Positions 14,998 through 25,100 of a DNA stretch of 32,208 bases are shown here, in pieces (position 1 is the first letter of the stretch; every line of letters starts with the position of its first letter). Origin of the DNA: Mycetohabitans rhizoxinica HKI 454. GTDB taxonomy: Bacteria; Pseudomonadota; Gammaproteobacteria; Burkholderiales; Burkholderiaceae. Under the pieces are notes generated by a model. It was not told where the DNA came from. It saw nothing but the letters and a program-made list of their open reading frames with translations, and ran no database searches. Where the stretch lies: assembly GCF_000198775.1 (NCBI RefSeq), contig NC_014723.1, forward strand, positions 112,191 through 144,398, written 5' to 3'. Made by a program: the position numbers and the translations under genes.

Positions 14998-15414
14998 TCA
15001 CCTTTCATTTGGGTTCTCTGGCATAAACTGGCCCAGCATGGCGACAACGAAGACCTCGGCCTGCTCCACCATTTCTTGAGCATCGCCCAATGCGACCGAC
15101 TCATCCTTATAGTCCGCTACCAAGCGAATTTCCTCAGCGCGATTTAGCAGTCGTCCCATGTCTTTCGATACTGGGCCGTTCTTAACAAGATAGTTGCCAA
15201 AGGCCCCGATCAGACCGCTGTGAGTACGACTCACATCCGGTTCGACGGGTGCACCAGACGCTAAAAGCGCAGCGCGGGCCGCATCGAACATCGCATAGTA
15301 GGCGCGATTTACCGCGCCATCCACGTCGCCTAAGTCAAGCAGTACGCGGGCGGATGCATATGCCCGCTTTGCCTTTGCCATCAACGCAATGGGCGTCAAT
15401 TTTTGGTCACTCAT
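14998..15414 (-). CDS. HEPN domain protein of an MNT-HEPN pair
   Basis: This 138-residue helical protein has 'AKAKRAYASARVLLDLGDVD', 'GAVNRAYYAMFDAARAALLA', 'RTHSGLIGAFGNYLVKNG' and 'LLNRAEEIRLVADYKDESVA'. The RxxADY segment and AYYAMFxAA helix are typical of HEPN proteins paired with small nucleotidyltransferases. The ATG at 15414 overlaps the MNT stop in an ATGA, and aaggag lies seven bases upstream, which rules out an in-frame start further upstream. In studied type VII pairs the HEPN member is an RNase toxin that the MNT partner modifies. This variant lacks an obvious Rx4-6H site, so its activity is uncertain. Confidence 0.85.
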   Translation of the reverse strand: MSDQKLTPIALMAKAKRAYASARVLLDLGDVDGAVNRAYYAMFDAARAALLASGAPVEPDVSRTHSGLIGAFGNYLVKNGPVSKDMGRLLNRAEEIRLVADYKDESVALGDAQEMVEQAEVFVVAMLGQFMPENPNER

Positions 15415-15755
15415 AGCCTGACTCCTTCCCGGTTGATGTTGTGGAGCAACAAAGGGTTTGAATAGGTCTCTGGATGCTCCCATTCATCAAGCCAGATCGG
15501 CAGCGGTGAGATGAGAATGCCCGTTTGCAGCAGCACGTCAAATGCGATGTCGGCCATTTCAAGCTTGGTGGTGAGGAACCGCTGATGTTCTCCTTTCAGC
15601 AGGACAGCCACATCGGCGTCGCTGTCGGCCCGATGGGTGCGCCGCGCCCGGCTTCCGTAGAGAATCGCGCCAGTTATGTCGTAACGGTCGGCAATCAGGT
15701 TAAGGAAGTACCGAATCGCTCGTTCGGTATCGGGGTCGATGTGATTCGAGTTCAT
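15411..15755 (-). CDS. MNT-type minimal nucleotidyltransferase (partner of HEPN)
   Basis: This 114-residue protein has the signature 'ITGAILYGSRARRTHRADSD' followed by ADVAVLL. The GSRAR loop and DSDADV metal-binding pair are intact, so the enzyme should bind NTP and metal. In characterised type VII systems the MNT protein inactivates HEPN by adding AMP groups. The start at ATG 15755 is chosen because ggaagga lies about nine bases upstream; ATG 15764 is only one base from that site. It lies second in a likely three-gene operon (HTH, MNT, HEPN) and overlaps the HEPN gene by four bases. Confidence 0.85.
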   Translation of the reverse strand: MNSNHIDPDTERAIRYFLNLIADRYDITGAILYGSRARRTHRADSDADVAVLLKGEHQRFLTTKLEMADIAFDVLLQTGILISPLPIWLDEWEHPETYSNPLLLHNINREGVRL

Positions 15756-15831
15756 CGGCAGCATTCCTTCCCCGTAAAATGCGGTCTTGGGTTCATATGT
15801 CGCCCGTCGCGCCGCTGCGCGGATAAGAGAT

Positions 15832-15856
15832 CTAGTGTGGTACGCAATGAGTACCA
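15832..15856. promoter_or_regulatory. Operator-like site between the HTH and MNT genes
   Basis: Bases 15832-15847 (ctagtgtggtacgcaa) are the inverted copy, with one change, of 16102-16117 (ttgcgtaccatactag). The site also contains a palindrome, tggtac-gcaatga-gtacca (15838-15856). It lies 76 bases before the MNT start, where it could control the pair separately from the HTH gene. Confidence 0.5.
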
Positions 15857-15858
15857 TG

Positions 15859-16080
15859 TCAAGCTTGTTTTGTGTGCCGTTTTCTGCGGTCCTGGAGTAG
15901 TCGCAGAATCGCTGCGCGTGCGAGATTAGGAAGGGGGCGGTAATCCTTCGACGTATTCGGCATCCGGTACGTCTTCATCGCGCGCGGGCTAATACCGCTG
16001 GCAGTTGCAAGTCCGTCCCAGGTTACGCCAAGCTGCTCCTTGGCGGCTCGCAAGAATTCCTGTTGTGTAGATTCCGACAT
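15859..16080 (-). CDS. Small HTH regulator upstream of the MNT-HEPN pair
   Basis: This 73-residue protein reads 'TQQEFLRAAKEQLGVTWDGL', 'ATASGISPRAMKTYRMPNTS', with a basic tail (RRKRHTKQA). The ATASGISPRAMKTYR stretch fits a helix-turn-helix. The gene is read towards the MNT-HEPN genes, 103 bases away. Matching operator-like repeats lie directly upstream of it and between it and MNT, so it is the likely regulator of itself and of the pair. The family is not one I can name with certainty. Confidence 0.6.
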   Translation of the reverse strand: MSESTQQEFLRAAKEQLGVTWDGLATASGISPRAMKTYRMPNTSKDYRPLPNLARAAILRLLQDRRKRHTKQA

Positions 16081-16095
16081 AGCCTAGGAATACGA

Positions 16096-16117
16096 TACGC
16101 TTTGCGTACCATACTAG
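16096..16117. promoter_or_regulatory. Operator-like site upstream of the HTH gene
   Basis: The site contains tacgc-ttt-gcgta (16096-16108) and ttgcgtaccatactag (16102-16117), the latter shared in inverted orientation with 15832-15847. It starts 15 bases upstream of the HTH start codon. Confidence 0.5.
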
Positions 16118-16257
16118 CGCAGCAACTCAACTAGCTCAACTATCTGGCGTTTGCCCGACATTGAGGCCTGGTGAGGCGTTCTTGATGGGGTAATCCAGCT
16201 CCTACGCTACAGGATTCATCCCTCGCGCAGGCGTTGCCGAATGTCGCGGTGACGGCG

Positions 16258-17247
16258 TCACCTACTCTTTTTGAGCGCACGCGTCGGCGGGCGTGGCCGT
16301 CCAACAGGGCCGGAGGGCCGACTCGATGCGGACTTAGTGGGTGTGCGCTGCCGCGCGCGCCGCGCTTTTTCAGCTTCAGCATTCGCGCGCTGCAGCGCGG
16401 CTAAGTTGCCTTCCAGCGTGCCAATGTGCTGGCGTGCGTCACCCAGTTGCGCCTGCAGCGCTTGCCGCTCAGCGCGGCGGCGCGCGTCACTTTCGTCGGC
16501 ACGTCGCACCGCCGCATCCCGTTCCTTGATCAGGCGCGCGCTGATGCTGCGCTCATGCTCGGTCTCTAAGAGCGCGCGCTTTTCGGCCGCTTGCAGCCGT
16601 GCTTCGGCGCGCGCGGTGTCGGCCCGCAGCTTATCGAGTTCGCGGGCAAAATCGGCGCGCGCCTGGGCGAGCGCCGCGTCCCGCTCCTGTGCGTCGCGTT
16701 GCAGGCGCTCGACTTGCGCGTGCAGCGTCTGGTGCGCAGCCTCAGCCGCCGCAAGCGCGCGCTCGAGCTCCTGAATACGTGCCTGTGCCGCGAGCCGCGC
16801 CGCGCGGTGTTCTTCGAGGGTGCGTTCGGCGTGCGCCGCGTCCTCGCGGGCGGCGGCTACTTCAGCGGCGGCCGCGTCGCGCTCGAGACGCATTTCGGCA
16901 CGCACGTCTTCCAGCGCCGCGTGCGCAGTGGCCGCGGCTCGCTCCCACAGCGTCGCGACGAGCGTGCCGGCGGCGTCGCGCAGCTCGGCGGGCAAATCCG
17001 GATGGTCGATTTTGACACGACTTTTCTCACGCAGCTCGCGCCAGAACTCGGCGAGGACCTCGGTGGGCGTGCCCATGCTGCCTTTGCGCACCAGCTGGTA
17101 CAGGCGGTTCGCGGTGGGCGTGATGCCAAAGCGAAAGAATAGTAGCGCGCACACTTCGCGATACAACTCGCGCGTGTTTGAATGCGCGGCTTTCAAGCGC
17201 GCGATCTCGGTGGTCAGCGCCGCATCGGGGGACAGGACATCACTCAT
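16258..17247 (-). CDS. KfrA-like DNA-binding coiled-coil protein
   Basis: This 329-residue protein has an N-terminal KfrA-type DNA-binding domain (residues about 8-110: 'YREVCALLFFRFGITPTANR', 'LYQLVRKGSMGTPTEVLAEF', 'WREL'), then a long Ala/Arg/Glu-rich coiled coil (about 115-295), then a basic tail (KKSR). KfrA proteins are plasmid-encoded DNA-binding proteins that repress their own gene and support segregation. The ATG at 17247 has ggaa about six bases upstream. It is transcribed away from the tyrosine recombinase gene, and a perfect 15-bp inverted repeat lies between them. The very high GC of the coiled coil produces long antisense frames that are not genes. Pairing with a recombinase suggests a role in controlling or organising the mobile element. 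Confidence 0.85.
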   Translation of the reverse strand: MSDVLSPDAALTTEIARLKAAHSNTRELYREVCALLFFRFGITPTANRLYQLVRKGSMGTPTEVLAEFWRELREKSRVKIDHPDLPAELRDAAGTLVATLWERAAATAHAALEDVRAEMRLERDAAAAEVAAAREDAAHAERTLEEHRAARLAAQARIQELERALAAAEAAHQTLHAQVERLQRDAQERDAALAQARADFARELDKLRADTARAEARLQAAEKRALLETEHERSISARLIKERDAAVRRADESDARRRAERQALQAQLGDARQHIGTLEGNLAALQRANAEAEKARRARQRTPTKSASSRPSGPVGRPRPPTRALKKSR

Positions 17248-17316
17248 CGCAGTTTCCGGGGGAAGATTTGCTTAAAGATTACTACGTAATACGTTGTATA
17301 TCTAACACTAAAGACA

Positions 17317-17352
17317 CACTCCACGACATTACCGCTATAATGTCGTGGAGTG
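17317..17352. promoter_or_regulatory. Perfect 15-bp inverted repeat between kfrA-like and recombinase genes
   Basis: The arms are cactccacgacatta (17317-17331) and taatgtcgtggagtg (17338-17352), separated by ccgcta. It lies 70 bases upstream of the KfrA-like start and 50 bases upstream of the recombinase start chosen here, the natural place for a shared operator. An AT-rich segment with tacgtaatacgt and tgtatatc lies beside it (17283-17303) and may hold promoters. Confidence 0.7.
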
Positions 17353-17402
17353 GGTTAGAAGCGTCGTTTTTTGTTGAACCCCGCCCTTGGAGCGCTCCAC
17401 CC

Positions 17403-18629
17403 GTGTCCGTCACCCCCTTCACCGCCGTGCAACCAGTCGAGGCACTCGCGTTGCCCGAGCATTTAGACGGGCGCGACGGCACCAATCGCGGCGCGCGCGA
17501 GACCGCGCAGCTCGCCGCACGCAACGACCTGGACGCCGTGCGCGCCTGGCTGTCCAATTACGCCAACACGCAAACCACGTTCGACACCTACCGCAAGGAG
17601 GCCGAGCGACTCTTGCTGTGGGCCGTCGTGCAACTCGGCAAGCCGCTGTCGTCGCTCACGCACGAGGATCTACAGCAGTTCAACGCGTTCCTGGCCGACC
17701 CGCAGCCCGCGAGCCGCTGGGTGTCGGCCACCGGCGGCAAATATCCCCGCGGCGATGCCCGCTGGCGGCCTTTTAATGGGCCGCTGTCCGCGGCCAGCCA
17801 GCGGCAAGCGCGGGTCATTCTGAACGGCCTGTTCACGTGGTTGGTGGACGCCGGCTATCTGCGCGGCAACCCGATGGCGCTACTGCGTCAGCGCGCCAAG
17901 CGCTCGGTGCCCCGTGTCACGCGCTACTTATCCGTTTCGCTGTGGGACGAGGTTAAACACTTTGTCGAGCAGCTGCCCCGGGAAACAACGGCGCAGCGCG
18001 CGTACTCCACCCGCTGCCGCTGGCTGACCACGCTCTTTTATCTGCAAGGCCTGCGCCTTTCCGAGGTCGCTCACGGCACCATGGGCGACTTCTCGCGACG
18101 CCTGGGCCCGGACGGACACGATCAGTGGTGGCTGGACATCGTGGGTAAGGGGCAACGCGCGCGGCGCGTGCCGGCGTCGCCAGAGTTGATCGTCGAGCTG
18201 GCCCGCTACCGGCAGGCGTGTGGCTTGCCCTCGCTGCCCCGCCGGGCTGAGGACACGCCGCTGGTCGTGCCCTTCCGGGGCCCGCGTCGTGGCCTGTCGC
18301 GCTCCGCCCTGCATGACGCGATCAAGCGGATCTTTCGCGACGCCGCGTCGTGGCTGCGCGCACGCGGGCCCGCCTTTGCCGATCGGGCCGACGAACTGGT
18401 GCGCGCCTCAGCGCATTGGCTGCGGCATACAGCCGGCTCGCATCAGGCCGATGGCGGCCTCGATCTGCGCACGGTGCGCGACAACCTCGGGCACGTGTCG
18501 CTGACCACCACGAGCCTGTACTTGCACGAGGAAGAGGACACGCGGCACCGCCAGACGGTGCACGGCCATCGGATAAACTGGGGCGAGCAGGAGCCGGTCG
18601 AGCCCCCTGCTCGGCAGCCACAGCGCTGA
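17403..18629 (+). CDS. Tyrosine recombinase/integrase with intact active site
   Basis: This 408-residue protein (GTG 17403, ggag about ten bases upstream) has an N-terminal core-binding domain (about 40-165: 'LSNYANTQTTFDTYRKEAER') and a catalytic domain. The active-site set is complete: R218 (LQGLRLSEV), K249 (IVGKGQRARRVP), H338-R341-H342 (SAHWLRHTAG), H364 (DNLGHVSLTTT) and Y373 (SLYLHEE). It should cut and join DNA at an att or resolution site. The frame is open upstream through the inverted repeat to 17178, but such starts would overlap the divergent gene, so the GTG after the repeat is preferred. A fragment related to it lies at 1858-1971. The adjacent KfrA-like gene and palindrome suggest a controlled recombination module. 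Confidence 0.85.
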   Translation: MSVTPFTAVQPVEALALPEHLDGRDGTNRGARETAQLAARNDLDAVRAWLSNYANTQTTFDTYRKEAERLLLWAVVQLGKPLSSLTHEDLQQFNAFLADPQPASRWVSATGGKYPRGDARWRPFNGPLSAASQRQARVILNGLFTWLVDAGYLRGNPMALLRQRAKRSVPRVTRYLSVSLWDEVKHFVEQLPRETTAQRAYSTRCRWLTTLFYLQGLRLSEVAHGTMGDFSRRLGPDGHDQWWLDIVGKGQRARRVPASPELIVELARYRQACGLPSLPRRAEDTPLVVPFRGPRRGLSRSALHDAIKRIFRDAASWLRARGPAFADRADELVRASAHWLRHTAGSHQADGGLDLRTVRDNLGHVSLTTTSLYLHEEEDTRHRQTVHGHRINWGEQEPVEPPARQPQR

Positions 18630-18710
18630 TTGTCCGTCCACCCAGCCTGCCGTCCGAACACTCAAACTGCGGCTATGCTCAACCGTGCCTTGGCACATGT
18701 TTCATGACTT

Positions 18711-18975
18711 GTGGTCATCGCGGCGGCGCACGTTGCCCGCTATGCGCGCCTCACCGCCAGCTGCGGCAGCATCGACGATGCAGTCCGCCCCGATGTGACA
18801 TGAACGTGTCAAGCTGGCGGCTGCATCCGCTGCACGATGATTTGGAGGGCCATTTTTTGGTCTGGGTCAATGGCAACCGGCCTTTCGTTTCGAAGGCACG
18901 GATACTGTGCTAGTCAACTGTCAATACAAACACAAGAATTTTATGAGCCACATGTTTAATCCGACACAAAAATAG
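18711..18975 (+). pseudogene. Decayed higB toxin relic with the start of a higA
   Basis: HigB-like sequence can be read in three successive frames: 'IAAAHVARYARLTASCGSID' and DAVRPD (from about 18717), then 'SSWRLHPLHDDLEGHFLVWV' and NGN (from 18800), then 'AFRFEGTDTVLVNCQY' (18880 onward). The order and wording match the higB at 4640-4929. In the last frame 'MSHMFNPTQK' and TAG 18973-18975 follow, like a higA start cut short. Several single-base frameshifts make it non-functional. It is a second, older copy of the same module type, next to the recombinase. Confidence 0.65.
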
Positions 18976-19119
18976 GTGAACACGATCGTCGCTTTACGAC
19001 ACGGCTGGTTCAAGGTGCCGAGTGCTTACACAAAGTGCGGAAGAGCCACTTCTAAGTTGTTGTCAACACCTGCATAATAGCAGCGTCGATGCGAGCGGAA
19101 ACGGTGGTCCGGCAGTCGG
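18976..19119. other. Short gap after the giant gene
   Basis: No gene, hairpin with T-run or other terminator is seen downstream of the giant gene's stop. Transcripts may run into the higBA relic. Confidence 0.3.
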
Positions 19120-22100
19120 TCAGGCGACAGTGATCGCGACCGTCTCAGGGCTTGTTTCTCCTTCCTGGCGTAGAACCAGCGAGTCTTGGTTCAGCGTCGT
19201 GTTGTCACGGCGAAATGTGAATTCTATGCGTATCTCCCCAGTTGGTAGGCTGCCTGCTCCGGCTGGGACGAGCACAAACCCGGTGCCGTCCGCGGCGCGC
19301 ACGATGCGGACAGCGAGCGGTGTGTAGGACGCGGTCGAACGGAACCGCCGCGCATGCAGAACTGCGCCGGCGTGGTCGACAAGCCGCACATCCACGCCCT
19401 CTCTCGGGAAGCTGGGCTGGAATCCTGCCACCGCGAGGCCCTTCCATCGTGCCTCTTCTCCGGCGAGCGAGGCGTAGCCCCCTGGCTCCATAGAAGCCGT
19501 GATCCGCACACGCCGGCCCGAGACCAAAAATGGCTCGGCCCCAAAGGCATACCACCGCTCGAAGGTCGGTACGGCGTGCAGGATCTCCGGCGGCGCGACC
19601 TCGATTCCAGCGGTGAGAGAGGCGAACGCGCCCGCCGTTCCCTTGCCCAGGCCCGCGTCGGCGATGTCGGTAAGCACGGCCCCGTCGACAGACAGCACGA
19701 GGCGATGCCCGATCGCCTTGATGGAAACGCGCCGAGCTGGACCACCAGGGGGCATAGAGCCGGACCAGAGCACAGCATCCGTCCCGGCAGTCCGGACCAC
19801 GAGCCGTCCGGTCGCAGCGGCCAGGTCGAGGGCGAGCCGCACGTGGTCACGCGGCGAAATATAGCGCCACACCAACCCGTACTCTCCGACGCCGCTAGCC
19901 TTTGGCACCAGGGTCGCGTTTATTTGCAAATCTGACCATGCGCCGGCGGCGAGTACCGCGAAGCTCTCGCCCATCGCTGGCGGCTGCGCGACGTCGCTGG
20001 TAAGTACGCCATAAGCGATGCGCCAGATGCCGCGATCGCCGTTGGGCGAAGAATCGTCGATACGCCACTCGCGAAGCGTCCTTAGGATGCGGTTGATGCG
20101 CACGCCGCTGAAACTGGCTTGCGAGTTCCGCTGCGCGTAGAAGCCAACAGACGTGCCGACGTTGGTCGCGTCCGTGACGGACACGACAAGGACGCCGTCG
20201 ACGTGCACGGTCAGACGACCTCCTACCGCCTCCACGACGACCGCGTACGTGGTGGCCATACTCGGCGGGAGGGCCGACACATGCAGCACCTGGAAAGCCC
20301 CCCCCGAAAAGCGCACGAGGATACGCCGGCGGCTAGTCCGGTCGATAGAAAACCTGTAGTAATTCTGCGCATCGGTATAACGGAACACGACGCCGGCCGC
20401 CCCGTTTCCGGGCATGTCAAGATTCATCGTCAGTCGGATGTCTGCCGCCGCGAGCGGGGGGCCGAGCGCGAGCGTGCCGCGCGACGGCTGCTCAAGTGGA
20501 TGACCAAGTGGCGTCGAATCCGGCGTCATAAAGGCGCCAGTCTGCGAGAGCACGCCCAACGTGGCGCTCCATTGCGGGGCACCCTCTCCTGGTGGGACGA
20601 CAAATGAGAGTTCAGATAAGTCGGCGAAGGCCGGCTGCCACTGCAGGGTGGGCGTGCCGTCCCCAATCTCGTCGGCGTCCAGAAAATTGCCAGTCCATAG
20701 CGCGGTGCCGGCTGGGAGGTCCCCGGCATCAGGGCTCGGCACGGTCCGCCGTTCAATGGCGAGGCCGGTTAGGTCGCGGTCCTCGAGAAGGAGCACAGTT
20801 GCCCATTCATGCTGCGGATCCGGTGGGGCGCCCGTTGCAAAGCCGATCTCCGCAAACTTGGCACCTTTGGCCGGCACAGGCGACGGAACTGGATCGGCTG
20901 AACTCGTTGCCAGCACGGTTCGCTCCCAATCGATCGGCTCTGCCGTGCGAACGAGAAGAGCCATGGTCTTTCCGCCTGTGACCAAGCGCATTGCCTCGAA
21001 CCGACCGATGGTCTGCCGGGCGGCGGGACCAAGCGCACCATCGGCGACCGCGTCGAAGGCACGTGCCTCCGGCTCCCCCGGTGCAGACCTTGCGGCGGGG
21101 TTGGTAGGGTCGATGGCCAAGACGCTGGCGATCGCGATCGGCGCCGCATCGGCGGGCACCGTCGCGATCGCGCGGTCGTCGCCGCTCAGCACATGATGCC
21201 TGAAATCAGCGAAAGCGGACGTGGTGAACTTGAATCGGTAGACAATCGGTGCCGTCGTCCGCAGGTCGTCCACTCGGACGTCGGCAAAACGCGCGCCGGC
21301 ATTGGCGGCAGCGTAAAGAGCGGCCGTGCCGCTGGCCCATACCGAGTTGGCGATATCGAAGGTGAGGTCACCGTCGATGTATACCCGCAGGTTCGCTCCC
21401 ACCGCTTCGATCGAAATCTGCAGATCAGAGTTCAGAGGATACCCGCCCGCCGCCTCGGCAAGGACCAGCGCGGATCCCGGATACACCAGCACGACTTGGC
21501 GGAGGTTGCGCTGGCGGTCGAGCTTCATGAGATAGCCGCGGCTGCCTTTCATCCGGACGCCTAGCCCGATGATCCCGTTGCCAGCAGAGCGTACCAACGC
21601 CGCAAGCCGGTAGTCAGTCCAAGCTGACGGCTGGTCGGGATCGCCGGAAGCTAGGCGGAAGGTGTCCGCGAGCGATAGCAGCGTTCCGCCGGGGAACGGG
21701 GCGTTGCGCGCGGCCGGTCCGCTCGAGACTGCAGCGGTCTCCTCAACGTAGCGGCTAGCGGGCGCGCTGCTCTCCCCAATCCTCCAGATCGACGGCGCTC
21801 CGTCCGAACCTATGTCGAGCACGCTCCAGGTAAAGATGCCGCCTGTCAGCGCCGCTCTGCTGCCCGAGGCGGCCGCACCCAGCGCGTAGCCGTCGAAGGT
21901 GTCGTGCGCCAGCAACGGCAACAGCCGCGCTTCGTAGGTTGTCATGGGATCAAGCACGAATCCAGTGGCACCGACTGTCTTGTTGCGGGCGACGGTCCTA
22001 AGATCGACCGTCCCCGTCGTGCAATGAGCATGGTCGAGCACCTCTAGCCAACGCCTCTCGGAGTCGGTCAGGTCGATCTGGTCGGTCCGTGCCCACCGAT

Positions 22101-25100
22101 TCGGCAGTACCGCCAGTCGGCCGTGCGCGTCGCGGACTGGCCGCTCGTTCATATCATAGAGAACGAGCGACAGGTCGCGTCCCTCCAGCGCGTACATGAG
22201 ATCGACGTAGTTTACCCCGAAGATGACGCCCGCATCGTAACCACGGTAGACCGGCCGGGGCAGGATGGGCGGTTGTCCCGGCGGTGGAACGGTCGGTGGA
22301 ATCGTCTGGCGAACATAGCGGGATAGGTCTTCGAGCCCGGTCGCTATACTCGGCGGCGCGGTGGCGCCGCCGGTGCCTGCGTCCGGAATAAGAGCGTTGC
22401 CCGACGGCGCCAGCGCGGAAAGTCCAGGTGGCCCCTCCGTACGGAAATACGATAATTGTGTGATCGTGCGGGTTCCGGCAAAGGCGTCCGGCACCTTTGA
22501 GCCTGGCGGCAGTCGGACGCCGAGTTCGGTGACAAGTTTGAGGCGGAACGTAGTATGTGGCGACAGAATGTTGTCATCCGCACTCCACCGCACGAGCTCT
22601 TCGAGGGTGTGCTGACTCATCGCTTTCCACTCCGCCTGTTCACCAGCATCGAGGCCGATGAGAGCGCACACTTCGAGGACGCAGAAGCCGTCGCCCTTAG
22701 CCAAAACGACAAGGTGGTCGACGCCCCGCCCATCAACTACGGCTGCACCATCTTTCGCTGAAGTGCTTGACAGCAAACGCTCGCCCGCGTCGTAGGCATT
22801 GACGTAGACCGCAGCCGTCTCGCGCGCCGTGTCAATGAAGGTTCGTACGACGACTTGCTTCACGTCCCGCAGCAGGAGAATCTTTGCCTCGCTACCAGGC
22901 GCGAAGCACAAGCCTTTCACCGCGGCGTCACGCGCCGCGAGCACATGGGCCGCAACGATGGGCGGCGGAGGCGCCGTCCAGGTTACAACAAACGCGTCGT
23001 TGTCAGGGCACGTCCACGGCGGCGTCAACCGGTCGCCAGAAGCATATGCAGAAAAATTGCAGCAGACCCAACGGTCCCTCGGGAGGTCGACGCAAGGATA
23101 GTCTGGGAACATTGAGACGAACCAGTCCGACCAAAACTGGCTGATCGTCCGGCGGGTGAAGCTGAACGGTGTCTTAGCCCAAACTCGCAGCTTGGTCTGC
23201 CCTGGTCCAGGGCCGTCGCCCGGGGGGGCCATGGTGGGCATCCAGGTTCCATAGAGAGTTGGCGGCGCGGCCGAAAGCGATGGGTCGGGCACTTTGCCGG
23301 ACCGTGCGACAGCCTGCCAGGCGGTATCAGTCCAGCGATCGAGCCTTATCTCTGTCACTGCGGGCCGGATCAACACGGGTCCCTCGTTACTGGCGGGATT
23401 GCCGATCTGCGCCCAACCTGCGGGGCTGCCGGTCGGGTACTGTGGTTGCGGATTGACACCCACCAGGGCGTCATCGTGGACGGAGCAGCCGAAAGTAATT
23501 TCGGGCCGCGCGTCGAGTGGGACAACAGGAAGGATGTCCGAGTCGGGTGGCGCGGCGTCGAGTGCTGGCAATAGCAGACTTTCTGCGGGCAGCGGCCAAG
23601 TCGTGCTCACGAGCTCGTGACCAAGCGCGACCTCTTTCACCGTGGCCGGCAGCAGCGGCGGCTTAGCGTCAGGTCCCCACTCGAGCGGAAAGTCGACGTG
23701 AAAGTCGGGCAGTGGCCACGGCAAGCTCACGGACACGCTAAGGTCGGCGTGAATGAAGAACGGGTCAAACACACCCGCAGCCAGCGTCGCCGTCGCGTCC
23801 AGATGGAACCCGAACCCGAACACCGATACGCCGTATCCGCCATGCAGCGACATCACCCCCTGGAAGTAGGCCGGCTTGAGCGAGAGGTCGGCGTGCCCAT
23901 CAATCCAAGCAGAGATATCCACACTGAGCGGTCCGAAACTCCAGTGCTTGTCAATGCCGGTCCAGGCGCCCGTGCGCAACCGCTGTCCCTCGATCATGAA
24001 ATAGGAGTCGGCGCGGAAGATGCGCCGGAAGACATCAGCACTAATGCGGCGCTCACGAGGTTCGTCTATACCGAGATAAAGGTGCCAGGCTCCGGCATCA
24101 TGGAAGTCGAAAAACGCCTCAAGCGAACCGTGAAGATCGATCAACTCGCCGCCGTCGGCAATCAAGTAGCGCGCATCGAGGCCTGCGGTGATGGTACCGA
24201 CGCGGTTGTCGATGACCAGGAGGGTACGGAAAACGGGCTCGTCGCCAAGGTTCGAGCGTGACTTCAAGACATTGGCCCGTCCTTCGATGAGGATGATGGG
24301 ACCCGGAAAGACGATGGCAATGAGCAGCCGGCCGGCGAACGTGAAGCCGTTGTCGGCTACGGTGCCAAGTGTGATACCAGCGCCGAGGCCGAGGCTACCC
24401 TTGGCGTCGGCCCACTTCCGGAGCCGCGCTACGCCGACACCCGGAGGGTCCCGATGATACCAGCTAGCCCCCGGCGGCATCTCGTACCAGGCCTCGGCGG
24501 GAGCGCGGCCAGGCTCCATGTTGAACGCAAAAAGGCCGGCGAGTCCGTAGAGACCCAATCCAGTCGACCATAGAGGGATCCCGACAGGCAGCTCGACGCC
24601 GACATAAATAGCGAAAAAGGTGAGATCGGCGGGCTGATCGTAGCCGACCACCAACTCGCCGTCGAGGACGAAATCGAGCGAAGTCAGCCTTAACTCGATG
24701 TCACCGTCGAAGCGGTACACGCCCGGCTCCGGCTGGCGCATCGCGACAAAGCCCTTGAATGACAGGCTCCCAGGAACCTCAAACTCGACGCCAACACCGT
24801 TGAGCGACAGCGACGGATTGAGCGCGCCGCCGGGCGACCACCGCACGCGCATGCCTTCGACCGAGGCGCCCGCCGGCAGTCCTTCGACGAGTTTGATGTC
24901 GCCATTGAAGCCGATCCATCGCCTGCCATCGCTCTCAGTTCCAAAGCCGATCTTGGCGATCGCCAGCTGGAAGCCATAGAAGCTCAGTACATACTGCTCA
25001 GGCAGGGCGAGCCATCCACCTTCGACGCAGACATGACCAGCGTCGTCGATCGTAAGCGCCTGGACGCGAAAGGTCGGCCACTCCAGGTCCGCAACCTCCA

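Noticed and set aside
16271..17275. Several long plus-strand frames opposite the KfrA-like gene
   Set aside because: They mirror the Ala/Arg/Glu-rich coiled coil and give Ser/Arg/Ala-rich nonsense; the KfrA-like frame has a recognisable domain.
17178..17402. An earlier start for the tyrosine recombinase
   Set aside because: The frame is open, but it overlaps the divergent KfrA-like gene start and runs through the 15-bp inverted repeat; the GTG after the repeat is more plausible.
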